From positions 1-51,671 of the forward strand of contig JBBDSH010000025.1 in the NCBI GenBank assembly GCA_040905045.1: a stretch of 51,671 nucleotides of DNA, in the 5' to 3' direction. The stretch's first letter is position 1; each line of letters starts with the position of its first letter. This document shows, piece by piece, positions 43,581 through 51,671 of the stretch. The notes beneath the pieces were generated by a model. It was not told the DNA's origin. It did no database searches and saw nothing but the letters and a program-made list of their open reading frames with translations. Both the position numbers and the translations under genes were made by a program. This DNA is from JBBDSH01 sp040905045. Its GTDB lineage: Bacteria > Pseudomonadota > Gammaproteobacteria > Eutrophobiales > Eutrophobiaceae.

Positions 43581-44375
43581 TTAAACTGACTCCGTACAGG
43601 CGATGACGGCCCGGACCAGTTCCGGATCCGAAGCGGAAGCAGCAACAACCGGTTTGACGGTAAACCCCGCCTCCTCCGCCGCCTTGCGGATACGCTCGCT
43701 GATTACGGCCAGCGGCGTGGCAAACAGAACCGGCCGGCATGCTTCCGGTGTTAATTCGACGAGATTATACAGCCCCGTCACACTGGTAATCACTATGACA
43801 TCCGGTTTCCTATCATGCCACAGGGAACGGATTTTATCCGGCGCAACTTGCGGTAGTACCCGGCGGTAAATCGCCAGCCGCTGCACCGTGGCGCCACGCT
43901 TTTGCAGCTCCTCCGTCAACAATTCCCGGCCACCCTCGCCGCGAACGATCAGCACCTGACGACCGGCCACCCGATCCGCCGCCAGTTCCGGCCGCGCCAG
44001 CAGGTCTTCACTGGCGCGGGTGGATTCGGTATGAACAACGTCAGAGATTCCCGCGTTCTGCAATTCCCGCCGCGTGGCGGCACCGGCGGCACAGATAATC
44101 CTGCCGGCCAGATCCGCGGCCGGATCCGGCAGCAGTTCCCTGGCCCAGTAGACGGCGTTGCGGCTGACAAAGATCACCGTATCGCATCCGGCCAGCGCCG
44201 ACTGCAGCCGCCGGCGTGTATCGGCGTCGTCCAGGGGCTGGATAACCATCACGGGAAACGACACCGCCCGCCCGCCGGCCGCTTCGATAAGTTGGCACAG
44301 GGCATCGCCCTGTCCCTCCGGCCGCGTCACCAGAACGGTGGCGCCGTTAAGCGACCGATTATTGCTGCTGCTCAT
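43581..44375 (-). CDS. hemD: Uroporphyrinogen-III synthase
   Basis: Cyclises hydroxymethylbilane to uroporphyrinogen III. 264 residues. The N-terminal ATVLVTRPEGQGDALCQLIE, LAGCDTVIFVSRNAVYWA and KPDVIVITSVTGLYNLVEL match the two-domain HemD fold. The start overlaps the hemC end by 17 bases, so translation is probably coupled. Confidence 0.93.
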   Translation of the reverse strand: MSSSNNRSLNGATVLVTRPEGQGDALCQLIEAAGGRAVSFPVMVIQPLDDADTRRRLQSALAGCDTVIFVSRNAVYWARELLPDPAADLAGRIICAAGAATRRELQNAGISDVVHTESTRASEDLLARPELAADRVAGRQVLIVRGEGGRELLTEELQKRGATVQRLAIYRRVLPQVAPDKIRSLWHDRKPDVIVITSVTGLYNLVELTPEACRPVLFATPLAVISERIRKAAEEAGFTVKPVVAASASDPELVRAVIACTESV

Positions 44376-45300
44376 GCTCCCGGATTTCCCGCAGTATGTC
44401 GCCGGCGCCGCGATTGAGCAGATCCAGGCCGAGCCTGTCCCCGAGCGTTTCCGCTTCCCGGACGGAACCGCCGATTTCGCCCCGAATCACACCGGAACCG
44501 TCGGGCCTGCCGATCAACGCGGACAAATGCAGTTGTCCGCCTTCGATGACAGCATAACCCGCCAGCGGCGCCAGGCAGCCGCAGTCCAGGCGGCGGCTGA
44601 CCGCGCGTTCCGCCGCGACGCAGGCATGGGTTTCCGCGTCATCCAGCGCCTTCAATAACGACAGCACGTTCGCATCACCCTTGCGTATTTCGACGCCCAG
44701 GGCGCCCTGGCCGATGGCCGGCAGCAGCTGCGTTGCCGGGATGCGTGCCGTAATGCGGTGCTGCAGCTCCAGCCGCTCCAGCCCGGCGACAGCCAGGATC
44801 AGTGCGTCGTACTGACCTTCATCCAGTTTCTTCAGGCGCGTGCCCACGTTGCCGCGGATATCGCTGATCTGCAAATCGGGCCGGTAATGCTTGAGCTGGC
44901 AACGGCGGCGCGGACTGGAGGTTCCGACGCCGGCGCCGGCCGGCAGATCGTCAATGCAGGCATAATCATTCGAGACGAAGGCATCACCGGGATCGTGGCG
45001 CTTCAGGATAACGGGCAGTTCCAGATCCGGCGGAATTTCAACAGTGACATCCTTCATGGAGTGGACGGCCAGGTCGGCGCGGCCCGAGAGCAGCACCGCT
45101 TCCAGTTCCTTGACGAAGGCGCCCTTGCCGCCCATGCTCAGCAGCGTGCGTTCCTGGAACTGATCCGCTTCGGTCTTGACGCCGATCAATGTCACTTCCA
45201 GATCCGGATACAACCGCAGCAGGCCCTCACGAACGTGATTCGCCTGCCACATAGCCAGCGGGCTTTCGCGGGTAACAATACGTAATGGTGATCGGGTCAT
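44359..45300 (-). CDS. hemC: Hydroxymethylbilane synthase
   Basis: Joins four porphobilinogen units into hydroxymethylbilane. 313 residues: RIVTRESPLAMWQANHV at the N-terminus, the catalytic Asp in VHSMKDVTVEIP, the Arg-rich GTSSPRRRCQLK and the cofactor-binding Cys in RRLDCGCLAPLAGY (Cys attaches dipyrromethane). First gene of hemCDXY; diverges from gshB. Confidence 0.96.
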   Translation of the reverse strand: MTRSPLRIVTRESPLAMWQANHVREGLLRLYPDLEVTLIGVKTEADQFQERTLLSMGGKGAFVKELEAVLLSGRADLAVHSMKDVTVEIPPDLELPVILKRHDPGDAFVSNDYACIDDLPAGAGVGTSSPRRRCQLKHYRPDLQISDIRGNVGTRLKKLDEGQYDALILAVAGLERLELQHRITARIPATQLLPAIGQGALGVEIRKGDANVLSLLKALDDAETHACVAAERAVSRRLDCGCLAPLAGYAVIEGGQLHLSALIGRPDGSGVIRGEIGGSVREAETLGDRLGLDLLNRGAGDILREIREHEQQQ

Positions 45301-45332
45301 GGATTTGAGTGTATATATCTTTTCGCGGGGCT

Positions 45333-45354
45333 ACTCGCTACACTATCAGCGAGT
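45333..45354. promoter_or_regulatory. Inverted repeat in the hemC-gshB divergent region
   Basis: ACTCGCT and AGCGAGT are perfect 7-base inverted repeats with an 8-base spacer, about midway between the divergent starts. A possible operator or hairpin; no regulator can be named. Confidence 0.3.
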
Positions 45355-45399
45355 CTTATAACTGGCAATTTATCCCGTGATCATATCCTCCAATTCGTT

Positions 45400-46359
45400 A
45401 TGAAACTCGGCGTCGTCATGGATCCCATCAGCGGGATCAAAACATACAAGGACAGCACTTTTGCCATGATGCTGGCGGCGCAGAAACGCGGCCTTGACCT
45501 CTATTATATGGAGCAGCACGATCTCTACATAGAGGACAGCACCGCGCGCGCCCGGACCCGCACCGTCACGGTGGAAGACAATACCCGTGACTGGTTCCGG
45601 CTGGGCGAAGAGCAGGCCCGTAACCTGGCCGACTTCGACGCCATCCTCATGCGAGTCGACCCGCCCTTCAACATGGAATACATCTATACCACCTACATCC
45701 TGGAACTGGCGCAGCGGGACGGCACTCTGGTGGTCAACGATCCAAGCGGCCTGCGTGACGCCAACGAGAAGATGATGATCAACTTCTTCCCCGAGTGTAT
45801 CGCGCCGACACTGGTAAGCCGCAGTCTTCAGCAGATACGCGAATTCACCGAACAGCACGGCGAGGTCGTCATCAAGCCGCTGGACGGCATGGGCGGCATC
45901 TCCGTGTTCCGCTCCCGCAAGGGTGACCCCAATCTCAGCGTCATCATCGAAACCCTGAGCGACAAGGAAACCCGTTACATCATGACGCAGGCATACATCC
46001 CAGCCATCAACGAGGGCGACAAGCGCATCCTGCTCATCGACGGTGAGCCTGTGGACTACGCCCTGGCGCGCGTACCCGCCGAGGGCGACCTGCGCGGCAA
46101 TCTGGCCGCCGGCGGCACCGGCAGGGGCGTGGCACTGAGCGAACGGGATCGCTGGATCTGCGATCAGGTGGCGCCGCGCCTGAAAGAGATGGGACTGATC
46201 TTCGTCGGCCTGGACGTCATCGGCGATTACCTGACGGAGATCAACGTCACCAGTCCCACCTGCATCCGGGAACTGGAGAACATTTACGACATCGATATCT
46301 CCGGCCGTTTCATTGATTTGGTGGTGAAAAAGGCTTCGGAGGCAAAAGCTGCCCATTGA
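45400..46359 (+). CDS. gshB: Glutathione synthetase
   Basis: Joins gamma-glutamylcysteine and glycine using ATP, the second step of glutathione synthesis. 319 residues, close to the E. coli enzyme. The N-terminal KLGVVMDPISGIKTYKDST, ATP-grasp residues in VVIKPLDGMGGISVFR and the metal-binding GDYLTEINVTSPTC are characteristic. Followed by tonB, as in Pseudomonas. Confidence 0.96.
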   Translation: MKLGVVMDPISGIKTYKDSTFAMMLAAQKRGLDLYYMEQHDLYIEDSTARARTRTVTVEDNTRDWFRLGEEQARNLADFDAILMRVDPPFNMEYIYTTYILELAQRDGTLVVNDPSGLRDANEKMMINFFPECIAPTLVSRSLQQIREFTEQHGEVVIKPLDGMGGISVFRSRKGDPNLSVIIETLSDKETRYIMTQAYIPAINEGDKRILLIDGEPVDYALARVPAEGDLRGNLAAGGTGRGVALSERDRWICDQVAPRLKEMGLIFVGLDVIGDYLTEINVTSPTCIRELENIYDIDISGRFIDLVVKKASEAKAAH

Positions 46360-46362
46360 TTA

Positions 46363-46449
46363 ATTCGGCGCGAGGACGCGCCTCCCACAACCACAGTTTT
46401 ACTCCGGATGGTAAACCCTGGAAGTGGGAGCGGCGACCACGCCGCGAAT
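46363..46449. repeat. Inverted REP-like pair between gshB and tonB
   Basis: The left unit (46363-46388) on the minus strand reads GTGGGAGGCGCG then GCGCCGAAT. The right unit (46424-46449) on the plus strand reads GTGGGAGCGGCG then CGCCGCGAAT. The facing pair has a 35-base spacer, a BIME-like layout also seen at 11327-11392. Confidence 0.7.
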
Positions 46450-46485
46450 CATTCAATCCCTTCCCGGCCCCGGTCCCATAACAGG

Positions 46486-46491
46486 TATAAT
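46486..46491 (+). promoter_or_regulatory. Possible -10 element for tonB
   Basis: A perfect TATAAT lies 33 bases before the presumed tonB start. No good -35 is visible at the usual distance, so the promoter call is weak. Confidence 0.35.
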
Positions 46492-46523
46492 GCCGGGATT
46501 ATGTACGGAATGACTGTACGACA

Positions 46524-47483
46524 TTGAGTTCGCAGCCGCAGCAGCCGCCGATCACGCCGCTCGACCGGCTCGGGCTGACCCTTTGCCTGGCCATCATCAC
46601 CCATGCCATCATCGTCCTGGGCGTCACCTTTGCATCGGAGGACCCGCCGGCACCCCGTTATGACACCATGGAGATCATTCTCGTCCAGCAGAAAAGCGAA
46701 CGGCAGGATGACGCCGAGCTGCTGGCGCAGGCGAACCTGGAAGGCGGCGGTGACGCCAGCGAAAAGGTACGGCCCGCAACGCCCCTGCCGCCGCCGTTTC
46801 CTGACAACCGGGCCGAACTCGCCGTCCCCGAACCGGCGACTCCGCCTGAAGCGCAACCAAAGCCCGAACCCGCAAAGGAAGCGAAAAAAGAAACCGAGAA
46901 GCCGCAAGCGGACAACAGGCAAGTGGTTGCAATGAAAACCGAACAGGCGGAAACACCGATCAGCGACCGCAACAAGGACAAACCCGAACCGAATAAGAAG
47001 GTCGAGGACAAACAACAGCAGCAACAAAAACAGACCGAAAAACCCAGCGCCGCGCAACTGCTGACCAACAGTTTCAAGGTCGCCTCCCTCAGCGCCCAGG
47101 TGAAACGCAGGCTCGAGGCCCGGGCTAACCGGCCCAGGCGCAAGTTTATCTCCGCCAGCACGCAGGAATTCAAATACGCCTCCTACATGGAAGCCTGGCG
47201 TGCCAAGGTGGAACGGGTGGGCAATCTGAACTACCCGGACGAGGCCCGGCGCCGCAACCTGTCCGGCGACCTGATCCTGGACGTGGCCCTGAACAAGGAC
47301 GGCTCCATTAACGATATCATCGTGCGCCGCTCCTCCGGCTACAAAATCCTGGACGATGCGGCGATACGCATCGTCGAACTGGCCGCCCCCTATTCGCCGT
47401 TTCCGGAGGCGATCCGCGAGGAAACAGATATTCTTCATATTACCCGCACCTGGCAGTTTCTGAACAACCGCGGCTTCAGGTAA
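46524..47483 (+). CDS. tonB: TonB-family energy transducer
   Basis: Couples the proton-motive force to TonB-dependent receptors such as the FecA-like one at 6043-8325. 319 residues, starting at a TTG (46524) since no in-frame ATG precedes the membrane anchor (about 16-37). A Pro/Glu/Lys-rich periplasmic spacer (about 75-175) is followed by the TonB C-terminal domain (about 228-319) with YPDEARRRNLSGDLILDVAL and SGYKILDDAAIRIVELAAPY. exbB/exbD are not beside it. Start codon uncertain. Confidence 0.85.
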   Translation: MSSQPQQPPITPLDRLGLTLCLAIITHAIIVLGVTFASEDPPAPRYDTMEIILVQQKSERQDDAELLAQANLEGGGDASEKVRPATPLPPPFPDNRAELAVPEPATPPEAQPKPEPAKEAKKETEKPQADNRQVVAMKTEQAETPISDRNKDKPEPNKKVEDKQQQQQKQTEKPSAAQLLTNSFKVASLSAQVKRRLEARANRPRRKFISASTQEFKYASYMEAWRAKVERVGNLNYPDEARRRNLSGDLILDVALNKDGSINDIIVRRSSGYKILDDAAIRIVELAAPYSPFPEAIREETDILHITRTWQFLNNRGFR

Positions 47484-47502
47484 TATTGGAGCCTGCAACA
47501 GA

Positions 47503-48402
47503 ATGGACGGGGGCAACATGCAGGCGCAGGCTGAAAGTGAAATCTACGAGACGGGCATCAGCGCCCGGGCCGACTGTCCGTCGGTGGAATCCAGCGTCAA
47601 CTACCTGGGGGACATGGACGAGATGCCGGTGTTCTACGCCGAGAACTACCGCAACGACAACCTCAATCTCATCGAACATAACATCACTGTCAGCAACGCC
47701 CGCCCCGTTCAGGACCATCTGGAACTGGAGCGTGACGGCTTCGTACTGGCGGATCACGCCACCGCCGTGCGGGATTTCCGCGACACCGACGAAGTCCAGC
47801 GCACGTACGTGCCGGAGATCGAGGCGCTGATCCGCGACCTGACCGGCGCGCCAAAAGTTCTGGTCGCCGGCGCGGTTCTTCGCTGGGGCGAGCGGGCGGA
47901 GGAATCCGGCACGGCAACTGTCAACTCCCGCCCGGCGCGTTTCGTGCACGTGGATTACAGCCGCCGGTCCTTCGATGATTTCGCCCGTATGCATCTGGAC
48001 AACGCCGGCGAGGCGGAGCCGGAAAAATGGCTCGGGGGCCGCTATGTCGCCTACAACATCTGGCGTGTCCTGACACCGCCGCCGCAGGACGTGCCGCTGG
48101 GGATCTGCGCCGCCTGGAGCACGGCCCCGGAAGACGTGGTCACCGGCGAAGCGGTCATCGATGCACCGGACGCGCCGGAATTCCGTTTCGGTTCCTCACT
48201 CTACCGCTACAATCCGGATCACCACTGGTTTTACTTTGCCGATATGCACCCCGGCGAGACCCTGGTCTTCAAGGCCTTCGACACCGACCGGGCCCGGCTG
48301 CAGGGCTGCCCTCACAGCGCCTTTAACAACCCCCACTGTCCGGAAGAGGCGCCGCCGCGCGCCAGTGTCGAGATCCGGGCCTATGCTTATTTCGGTTCGT
48401 AA
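47503..48402 (+). CDS. CmcJ/NvfI-like oxidoreductase
   Basis: 299-residue protein similar to the CmcJ/NvfI family, 2-oxoglutarate-dependent-type enzymes known in cephamycin and fungal meroterpenoid pathways. The family segments VHVDYSRRSFDDFARM, RYVAYNIWRVLTPPPQDVPL and LVFKAFDTDRARLQGCPHSA with FNNP are present. Ligands are probably the His and Asp of HVDYS and the later His. An ATG at 47518 with GGGGG upstream is an alternative start. The usual gshB-tonB-yqgE order is broken here. Substrate unknown. Confidence 0.8.
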   Translation: MDGGNMQAQAESEIYETGISARADCPSVESSVNYLGDMDEMPVFYAENYRNDNLNLIEHNITVSNARPVQDHLELERDGFVLADHATAVRDFRDTDEVQRTYVPEIEALIRDLTGAPKVLVAGAVLRWGERAEESGTATVNSRPARFVHVDYSRRSFDDFARMHLDNAGEAEPEKWLGGRYVAYNIWRVLTPPPQDVPLGICAAWSTAPEDVVTGEAVIDAPDAPEFRFGSSLYRYNPDHHWFYFADMHPGETLVFKAFDTDRARLQGCPHSAFNNPHCPEEAPPRASVEIRAYAYFGS

Positions 48403-48467
48403 CAATGGATCATATGAACAATGGACAGGCTCTATTCCAGTAACAGTACATAGCAGGGGAAAGTAAC

Positions 48468-49424
48468 ATGGCCATCAATCGAAGAAGGTTTCTTCAGAAT
48501 ACATCCGTACTCGCCTCCGCCCTGGCGCTGGGTGCCTGCGGCGGCGAACTCATAAAAGGCCCGGCCGGCCGCGGCAAAGTGGATCTGCTCGGTTCCTACT
48601 GGACCATCGCCGGCGGCGCCATCCCGCACGCCGGCCCGGAATACAGCCCGTTCGATTTCCGCGATCGGGTCGAGGCCCTGTCCCGCGGCGGCTTCACCGG
48701 CATGGGCATCTGGCACGCCGACCTGGAACACATCCTGAAATCCTACAGCCACGCCGACATGAAGCGCATTCTCGATGACAACGGCATCGAACACCTGGAA
48801 CTGGAATTCCTGCTCAACTGGTTTGTCTACGGTGATAAGCGTCGCGAATCGGACGAGCAGCGCAAGCTGCTCCTGACCGCCGCCGAGAAACTGGGCGCGC
48901 GCCATGTCAAAGTGGGCGATTTCTACAACACCGAGGTGGACATGGATCAGTTGATCCGGGAATGGGGCATCCTCTGCGACGACGGCGCCAACGCCGGCGC
49001 CCTGATCCTGTTCGAGGCCATGCCGTTCGCCATGGTCTCCACCATGGAGGACACCCTGACCATGCTGGAAGGCGCGAACCGCAACAACGGCGGCATTATC
49101 ATGGACACCTGGCACATGGCGAAGATGGGCGTCAGCAACGACTACATCGCCAACTTCCCCTCGCGCTACCTACTCGGCGTCGAGATCAACGACGGCTACC
49201 TGAAAACCCCCGATGGTTTGACCATGGGCGAGGAGGCCTACAAGGCCCGCCTGTTCCCGGGCGAGGGCGAGTTCGACGTGGAAGGTTTCGTCGATGCCGT
49301 GCAGCGCAACGGCTATGACGGCCCCTGGGGCGTGGAGGTACTGAATACCGAATACCGCAAATGGCCGCTGAAGCGCCTTGTCAACCACAGCTATGACACG
49401 GCCATGAAAGTTATTACGGCCTGA
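48468..49424 (+). CDS. Exported TIM-barrel sugar isomerase/epimerase-like protein
   Basis: 318-residue xylose-isomerase-like TIM-barrel protein. The N-terminus has a Tat-type motif (NRRRFLQ) and a lipobox-like LALGACGG, so it may be a Tat-exported lipoprotein. Barrel motifs include GFTGMGIWHADLEHIL, EHLELEFLLNWF, GGIIMDTWHMAKMGV and WGVEVLNTEY, with Glu, Asp and His residues suited to metal binding. It starts 66 bases after the CmcJ-like gene with AGGGGAAAG upstream. Sugar or other substrate unknown. Confidence 0.85.
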   Translation: MAINRRRFLQNTSVLASALALGACGGELIKGPAGRGKVDLLGSYWTIAGGAIPHAGPEYSPFDFRDRVEALSRGGFTGMGIWHADLEHILKSYSHADMKRILDDNGIEHLELEFLLNWFVYGDKRRESDEQRKLLLTAAEKLGARHVKVGDFYNTEVDMDQLIREWGILCDDGANAGALILFEAMPFAMVSTMEDTLTMLEGANRNNGGIIMDTWHMAKMGVSNDYIANFPSRYLLGVEINDGYLKTPDGLTMGEEAYKARLFPGEGEFDVEGFVDAVQRNGYDGPWGVEVLNTEYRKWPLKRLVNHSYDTAMKVITA

Positions 49425-49455
49425 CCGTTTTTTCCACATAAAGGAGGGTATCATC

Positions 49456-49662
49456 ATGAGTAAACGGAGAGTGCACGACGGCATCGTCGGGGTGTTGATT
49501 ACACTGGGCATGCTGCTTGGCTGGCTGGCCGATCCGCTCTGGTATCTGCTGCCGCTTGTCATCGGAGTGGCGCTGTTGCAGAGCGCGTTCACCGGTTTCT
49601 GCCCGGTTTACTTCATTCTTGACAAAGTGCATGTCGATAAGCCGGGCACGAGCGGAAGCTGA
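49456..49662 (+). CDS. Small DUF2892/YgaP-like membrane protein
   Basis: 68 residues with two hydrophobic segments (about 9-26 and 29-46) and the FTGFCPVYFIL motif of YgaP-like inner-membrane domains. GGAGG lies upstream of ATG 49456. It follows the TIM-barrel gene by 31 bases and may be co-transcribed. Function unknown; no rhodanese domain is attached. Confidence 0.8.
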   Translation: MSKRRVHDGIVGVLITLGMLLGWLADPLWYLLPLVIGVALLQSAFTGFCPVYFILDKVHVDKPGTSGS

Positions 49663-49717
49663 ATTCGTCATAATTCCTGTGTCAAGGTACTAGAACCTGT
49701 CTCAAAATTCTGGGTTG

Positions 49718-50026
49718 ATGGGCAAACGGATTCGGATAAAACCCGAAGGCGGACTCCGTCTGCCCGTGGACGCCTCGAAACTGAACATGGGCAATACCTA
49801 TTCCTCGCCGCCGGAGTATTACTACGATATTGAATTCACCTGCATGGACTGTGGCAGGGAGGAGACCTGGACGGCGAAACAGCAGAAGTGGTGGTATGAG
49901 GAAGCCGGCGGATACTTCTTTGCCACCGCGGTGCGTTGTCGATCCTGCCGCAGCAAGGAAAGAGACCGTAAGGAACAGGCACGTAAAACTCACTGCGAAG
50001 GACTGCGGAAACGCCGCGATACCTGA
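49718..50026 (+). CDS. Zinc-ribbon protein
   Basis: 102 residues from ATG 49718; a TTG three bases earlier would also fit. CMDCGREETW and CRSCRSKERD form a four-Cys zinc ribbon at about residues 42-75, with an intervening Trp-rich KQQKWWYEEAGGYFFA typical of a probable zinc-ribbon domain (PF13451 type). Lys/Arg-rich C-terminus. The lipoprotein hydrolase starts four bases after its stop. Confidence 0.78.
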   Translation: MGKRIRIKPEGGLRLPVDASKLNMGNTYSSPPEYYYDIEFTCMDCGREETWTAKQQKWWYEEAGGYFFATAVRCRSCRSKERDRKEQARKTHCEGLRKRRDT

Positions 50027-50030
50027 ACTG

Positions 50031-51047
50031 ATGCTTCAGCAACAGTCCGCCACTTGCCGCTGGCTGGCGGCGGTTGTCTGTATCTTCCAGTTCACCGCCT
50101 GCGCTCCGCAAATCCAGGCCAGAAGCGATACACTGCAGGCACCGGAATTAACGCGGGATGAAGCTGTCATGGCCGACGGCTACCGCCTGCCGCTGGAACG
50201 CTGGTTGCCCGAGAATGGATCACCCTGTCGCATCGTATTGGCCGTGCACGGCTTTAACGATTTTCACATGGCCTTCGAATCCCTGGCCGGGGCGCTGACA
50301 AAAGATTGCAGCGCCGTTTACGCCTACGACCAGCGCGGTTTCGGCGCCACCGACCAGCGCGGCATCTGGCCGGGTGAAGACAGGCTGGTCGAGGATGTCA
50401 TCACATTGGCCTCCCTGCTGCAGCAACGTCATCCCGAATTGCCTCTGTACCTGATCGGGGAAAGCATGGGCGCGGCGATCGTCATGCTCGCTATGGCCGG
50501 AAATGATCCACCGCGGGCAGAAGGTGCGGTGTTACTCGCACCGGCGGTCTGGGCGCGTGACATCCAGCCCTGGTACATGCGTATGGGACTGTGGTTTGGA
50601 GTGCGTCTCATGCCCGGCCTGAAACTCTCCAGCCGACTCATCGGCATAGAGGCCAGCGACGTGCCGGAAGTACAGCAATACTGGCGCGAACATCCCCTGG
50701 TCATTCAGCGCACACGGGTCGATGCCCTGCACGGCGTCAGCAAACTGATGGGTTCGGCACTGGACGCCGCCGGCAACCTGCAGACACCGGCGTTGATCCT
50801 GTACGGTGGTAAGGATGAAGTCATTCCGCCCGAGGCTGCCTGCGCCCTGCTGGAACAATTACCGGATCCGCAATCCGTTCCCTGGCGGTTCGTTTACTAT
50901 CCGCAAGGTTATCACCTGCTGACGCGGGACAGCCGTGCGCAGGAAACTATCATGGACACTAACACCTGGCTCAAATCTCGGCAGGCGCTGCTGCCCTCCG
51001 GACGCGAAACGGACCGCGACCGGGCTGAAAAAGTGCTCTGTCAATAG
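50031..51047 (+). CDS. Alpha/beta hydrolase lipoprotein
   Basis: 338 residues from ATG 50031, chosen because the lipobox FTACAP follows at residues 21-26. It has an alpha/beta-hydrolase fold of the monoacylglycerol-lipase/lysophospholipase type: LAVHGFNDFHMAF (oxyanion region), GESMGAAI with the nucleophile Ser, LILYGGKDEVIPPE with Asp, and YPQGYHLLTRD with the catalytic His. It probably acts on lipids or esters at the envelope. An upstream frame extension lies within the zinc-ribbon gene and is ignored. Confidence 0.88.
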   Translation: MLQQQSATCRWLAAVVCIFQFTACAPQIQARSDTLQAPELTRDEAVMADGYRLPLERWLPENGSPCRIVLAVHGFNDFHMAFESLAGALTKDCSAVYAYDQRGFGATDQRGIWPGEDRLVEDVITLASLLQQRHPELPLYLIGESMGAAIVMLAMAGNDPPRAEGAVLLAPAVWARDIQPWYMRMGLWFGVRLMPGLKLSSRLIGIEASDVPEVQQYWREHPLVIQRTRVDALHGVSKLMGSALDAAGNLQTPALILYGGKDEVIPPEAACALLEQLPDPQSVPWRFVYYPQGYHLLTRDSRAQETIMDTNTWLKSRQALLPSGRETDRDRAEKVLCQ

Positions 51048-51256
51048 TTTGCGCCCGGCTACCTGCCCCGGTAAACGGCGATCGAGATACAGGAGACAGG
51101 CCGGGCGGAGGCGGGAAACAAACAACCGATTGTGATTATCCTTACCGCGGGCCTATTATATTAGCCATCCGGTATATCCCCGAATGCGAACCACGCAAGA
51201 AACAGCAGGACTACCGGCGGCCAATTCAATCGGATTCATTTATCAGGGGGCAGTCC

Positions 51257-51671
51257 ATGAACATTTACAAGACACTGTTCAAACAATTCGTCACGGCTTT
51301 CCGTTTCATTCCGGTTTCGGCGTTGCTGGCCGCCGGCCTTGCCACGCCCGCCGGCGCCGACGAGACCTGCATGTCGCCGTACATGGCCAAGATCACCGGC
51401 CAGGAGGACTACGTCTATGTCTGGACCCTCGGGGCAAAAGGTGTCGGCGATGAACAGGACAAGATCGTCACCATCGACGTCAATCCCGCTTCCGGTAATT
51501 ACGGCGAGGTGGTGCACTCCCTGTCCCTGGGCGGTCGCAACGAGGCCCATCACGCCGGCCTGACCGATGACCGCCGTTATTTGTGGGCAGGCGGCCTGGA
51601 CACCAACCGGATATTCGTCATCGACATCCATACCGATCCCGCGAAGCCGCGCCTGCACAAAACCATCAACA
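51257..51671 (+). CDS. Selenium-binding protein/methanethiol oxidase family, 3' truncated by the window
   Basis: The N-terminal 138 residues of an SBP56-type protein, cut by the window end. A signal peptide (about 1-34, ending GADE) is followed by TCMSPYMAKITGQEDYVYVW, KIVTIDVNPASGNYGEVV and the copper-site-like GGRNEAHHAGLTDDRRYLW. Periplasmic members oxidise methanethiol to formaldehyde, hydrogen sulfide and hydrogen peroxide, which would fit a sulfur-metabolising host. GGGGG lies upstream of ATG 51257. Confidence 0.88.
   Translation, partial: MNIYKTLFKQFVTAFRFIPVSALLAAGLATPAGADETCMSPYMAKITGQEDYVYVWTLGAKGVGDEQDKIVTIDVNPASGNYGEVVHSLSLGGRNEAHHAGLTDDRRYLWAGGLDTNRIFVIDIHTDPAKPRLHKTIN

Overview
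The window looks like chromosomal DNA of a moderately GC-rich gammaproteobacterium, probably an autotrophic or sulfur-metabolising member near the Chromatiales. The evidence is the gene content: cytochromes c4 and c5, cysJI with a DsrE-like protein, a phosphoribulokinase, a methanethiol-oxidase/SBP56 protein, and the hemCDXY, gshB-tonB and engB-cytochrome c4-dsbA blocks. This placement is inferred from recognised families; no search was run. One 100-base run of N (2339-2438) lies inside fbpC.

Layout. 1-464 has no recognised gene. 465-1904 (minus) holds lpxR and dgkA (envelope lipids). 2198-9504 (minus) is an iron block: fbpABC, a FecA-like TonB-dependent receptor, bfd and bfr, with Fur-box-like sites before the receptor, bfd and bfr. 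9667-17899 (plus) holds lemA, a GIDE-domain protein with an EF-hand, prlC, a YgiM-like SH3 protein, xthA, rpmE, a thermonuclease and an M48 protease. 17900-18512 is a non-coding block with clustered DnaA-box-like sites and a strong terminator, possibly an sRNA. 18513-24900 holds engB, cytochrome c4, dsbA, cysJ, cysI and a DsrE-like gene. 24969-29996 holds an unrecognised secreted protein with two perfect CRP-type sites upstream, tRNA-Arg(CCG), cytochrome c5, an orphan DctP and uvrD. 30136-35384 (plus) holds pmbA and a MoxR-DUF58-TgpA-like operon. 35568-40822 holds msbA, prkB, a ParA-like ATPase, a flavin reductase and a PNPOx-like protein. 40854-45300 (minus) is an S23 four-helix-bundle gene followed by hemY-hemX-hemD-hemC. 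45400-51671 (plus) holds gshB, tonB, a CmcJ-like oxygenase, an exported TIM-barrel protein, a small membrane protein, a zinc-ribbon protein, a lipoprotein hydrolase and a truncated SBP56 gene.

The most unusual content is in the repeats. (1) Degenerate tandem repeats with a 7-base period occur at about ten intergenic sites in four sequence families (GTGAGGA, GGACTCG, CAAGGTT, ACTTGTG). Most form facing inverted pairs around a spacer, and many touch or enter the 3' end of a gene and supply its stop codon. One pair encloses an AT-rich gene of the 23S-rRNA-intervening-sequence (S23) family, which suggests a mobile element with non-autonomous relatives. (2) Two copies of a conserved core of about 58 bases, with GGA-type hairpin loops, are each flanked by long inverted arms whose sequence differs completely between copies. 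(3) REP-like inverted pairs and a MITE-like element of roughly 100-130 bases are also scattered through the window.
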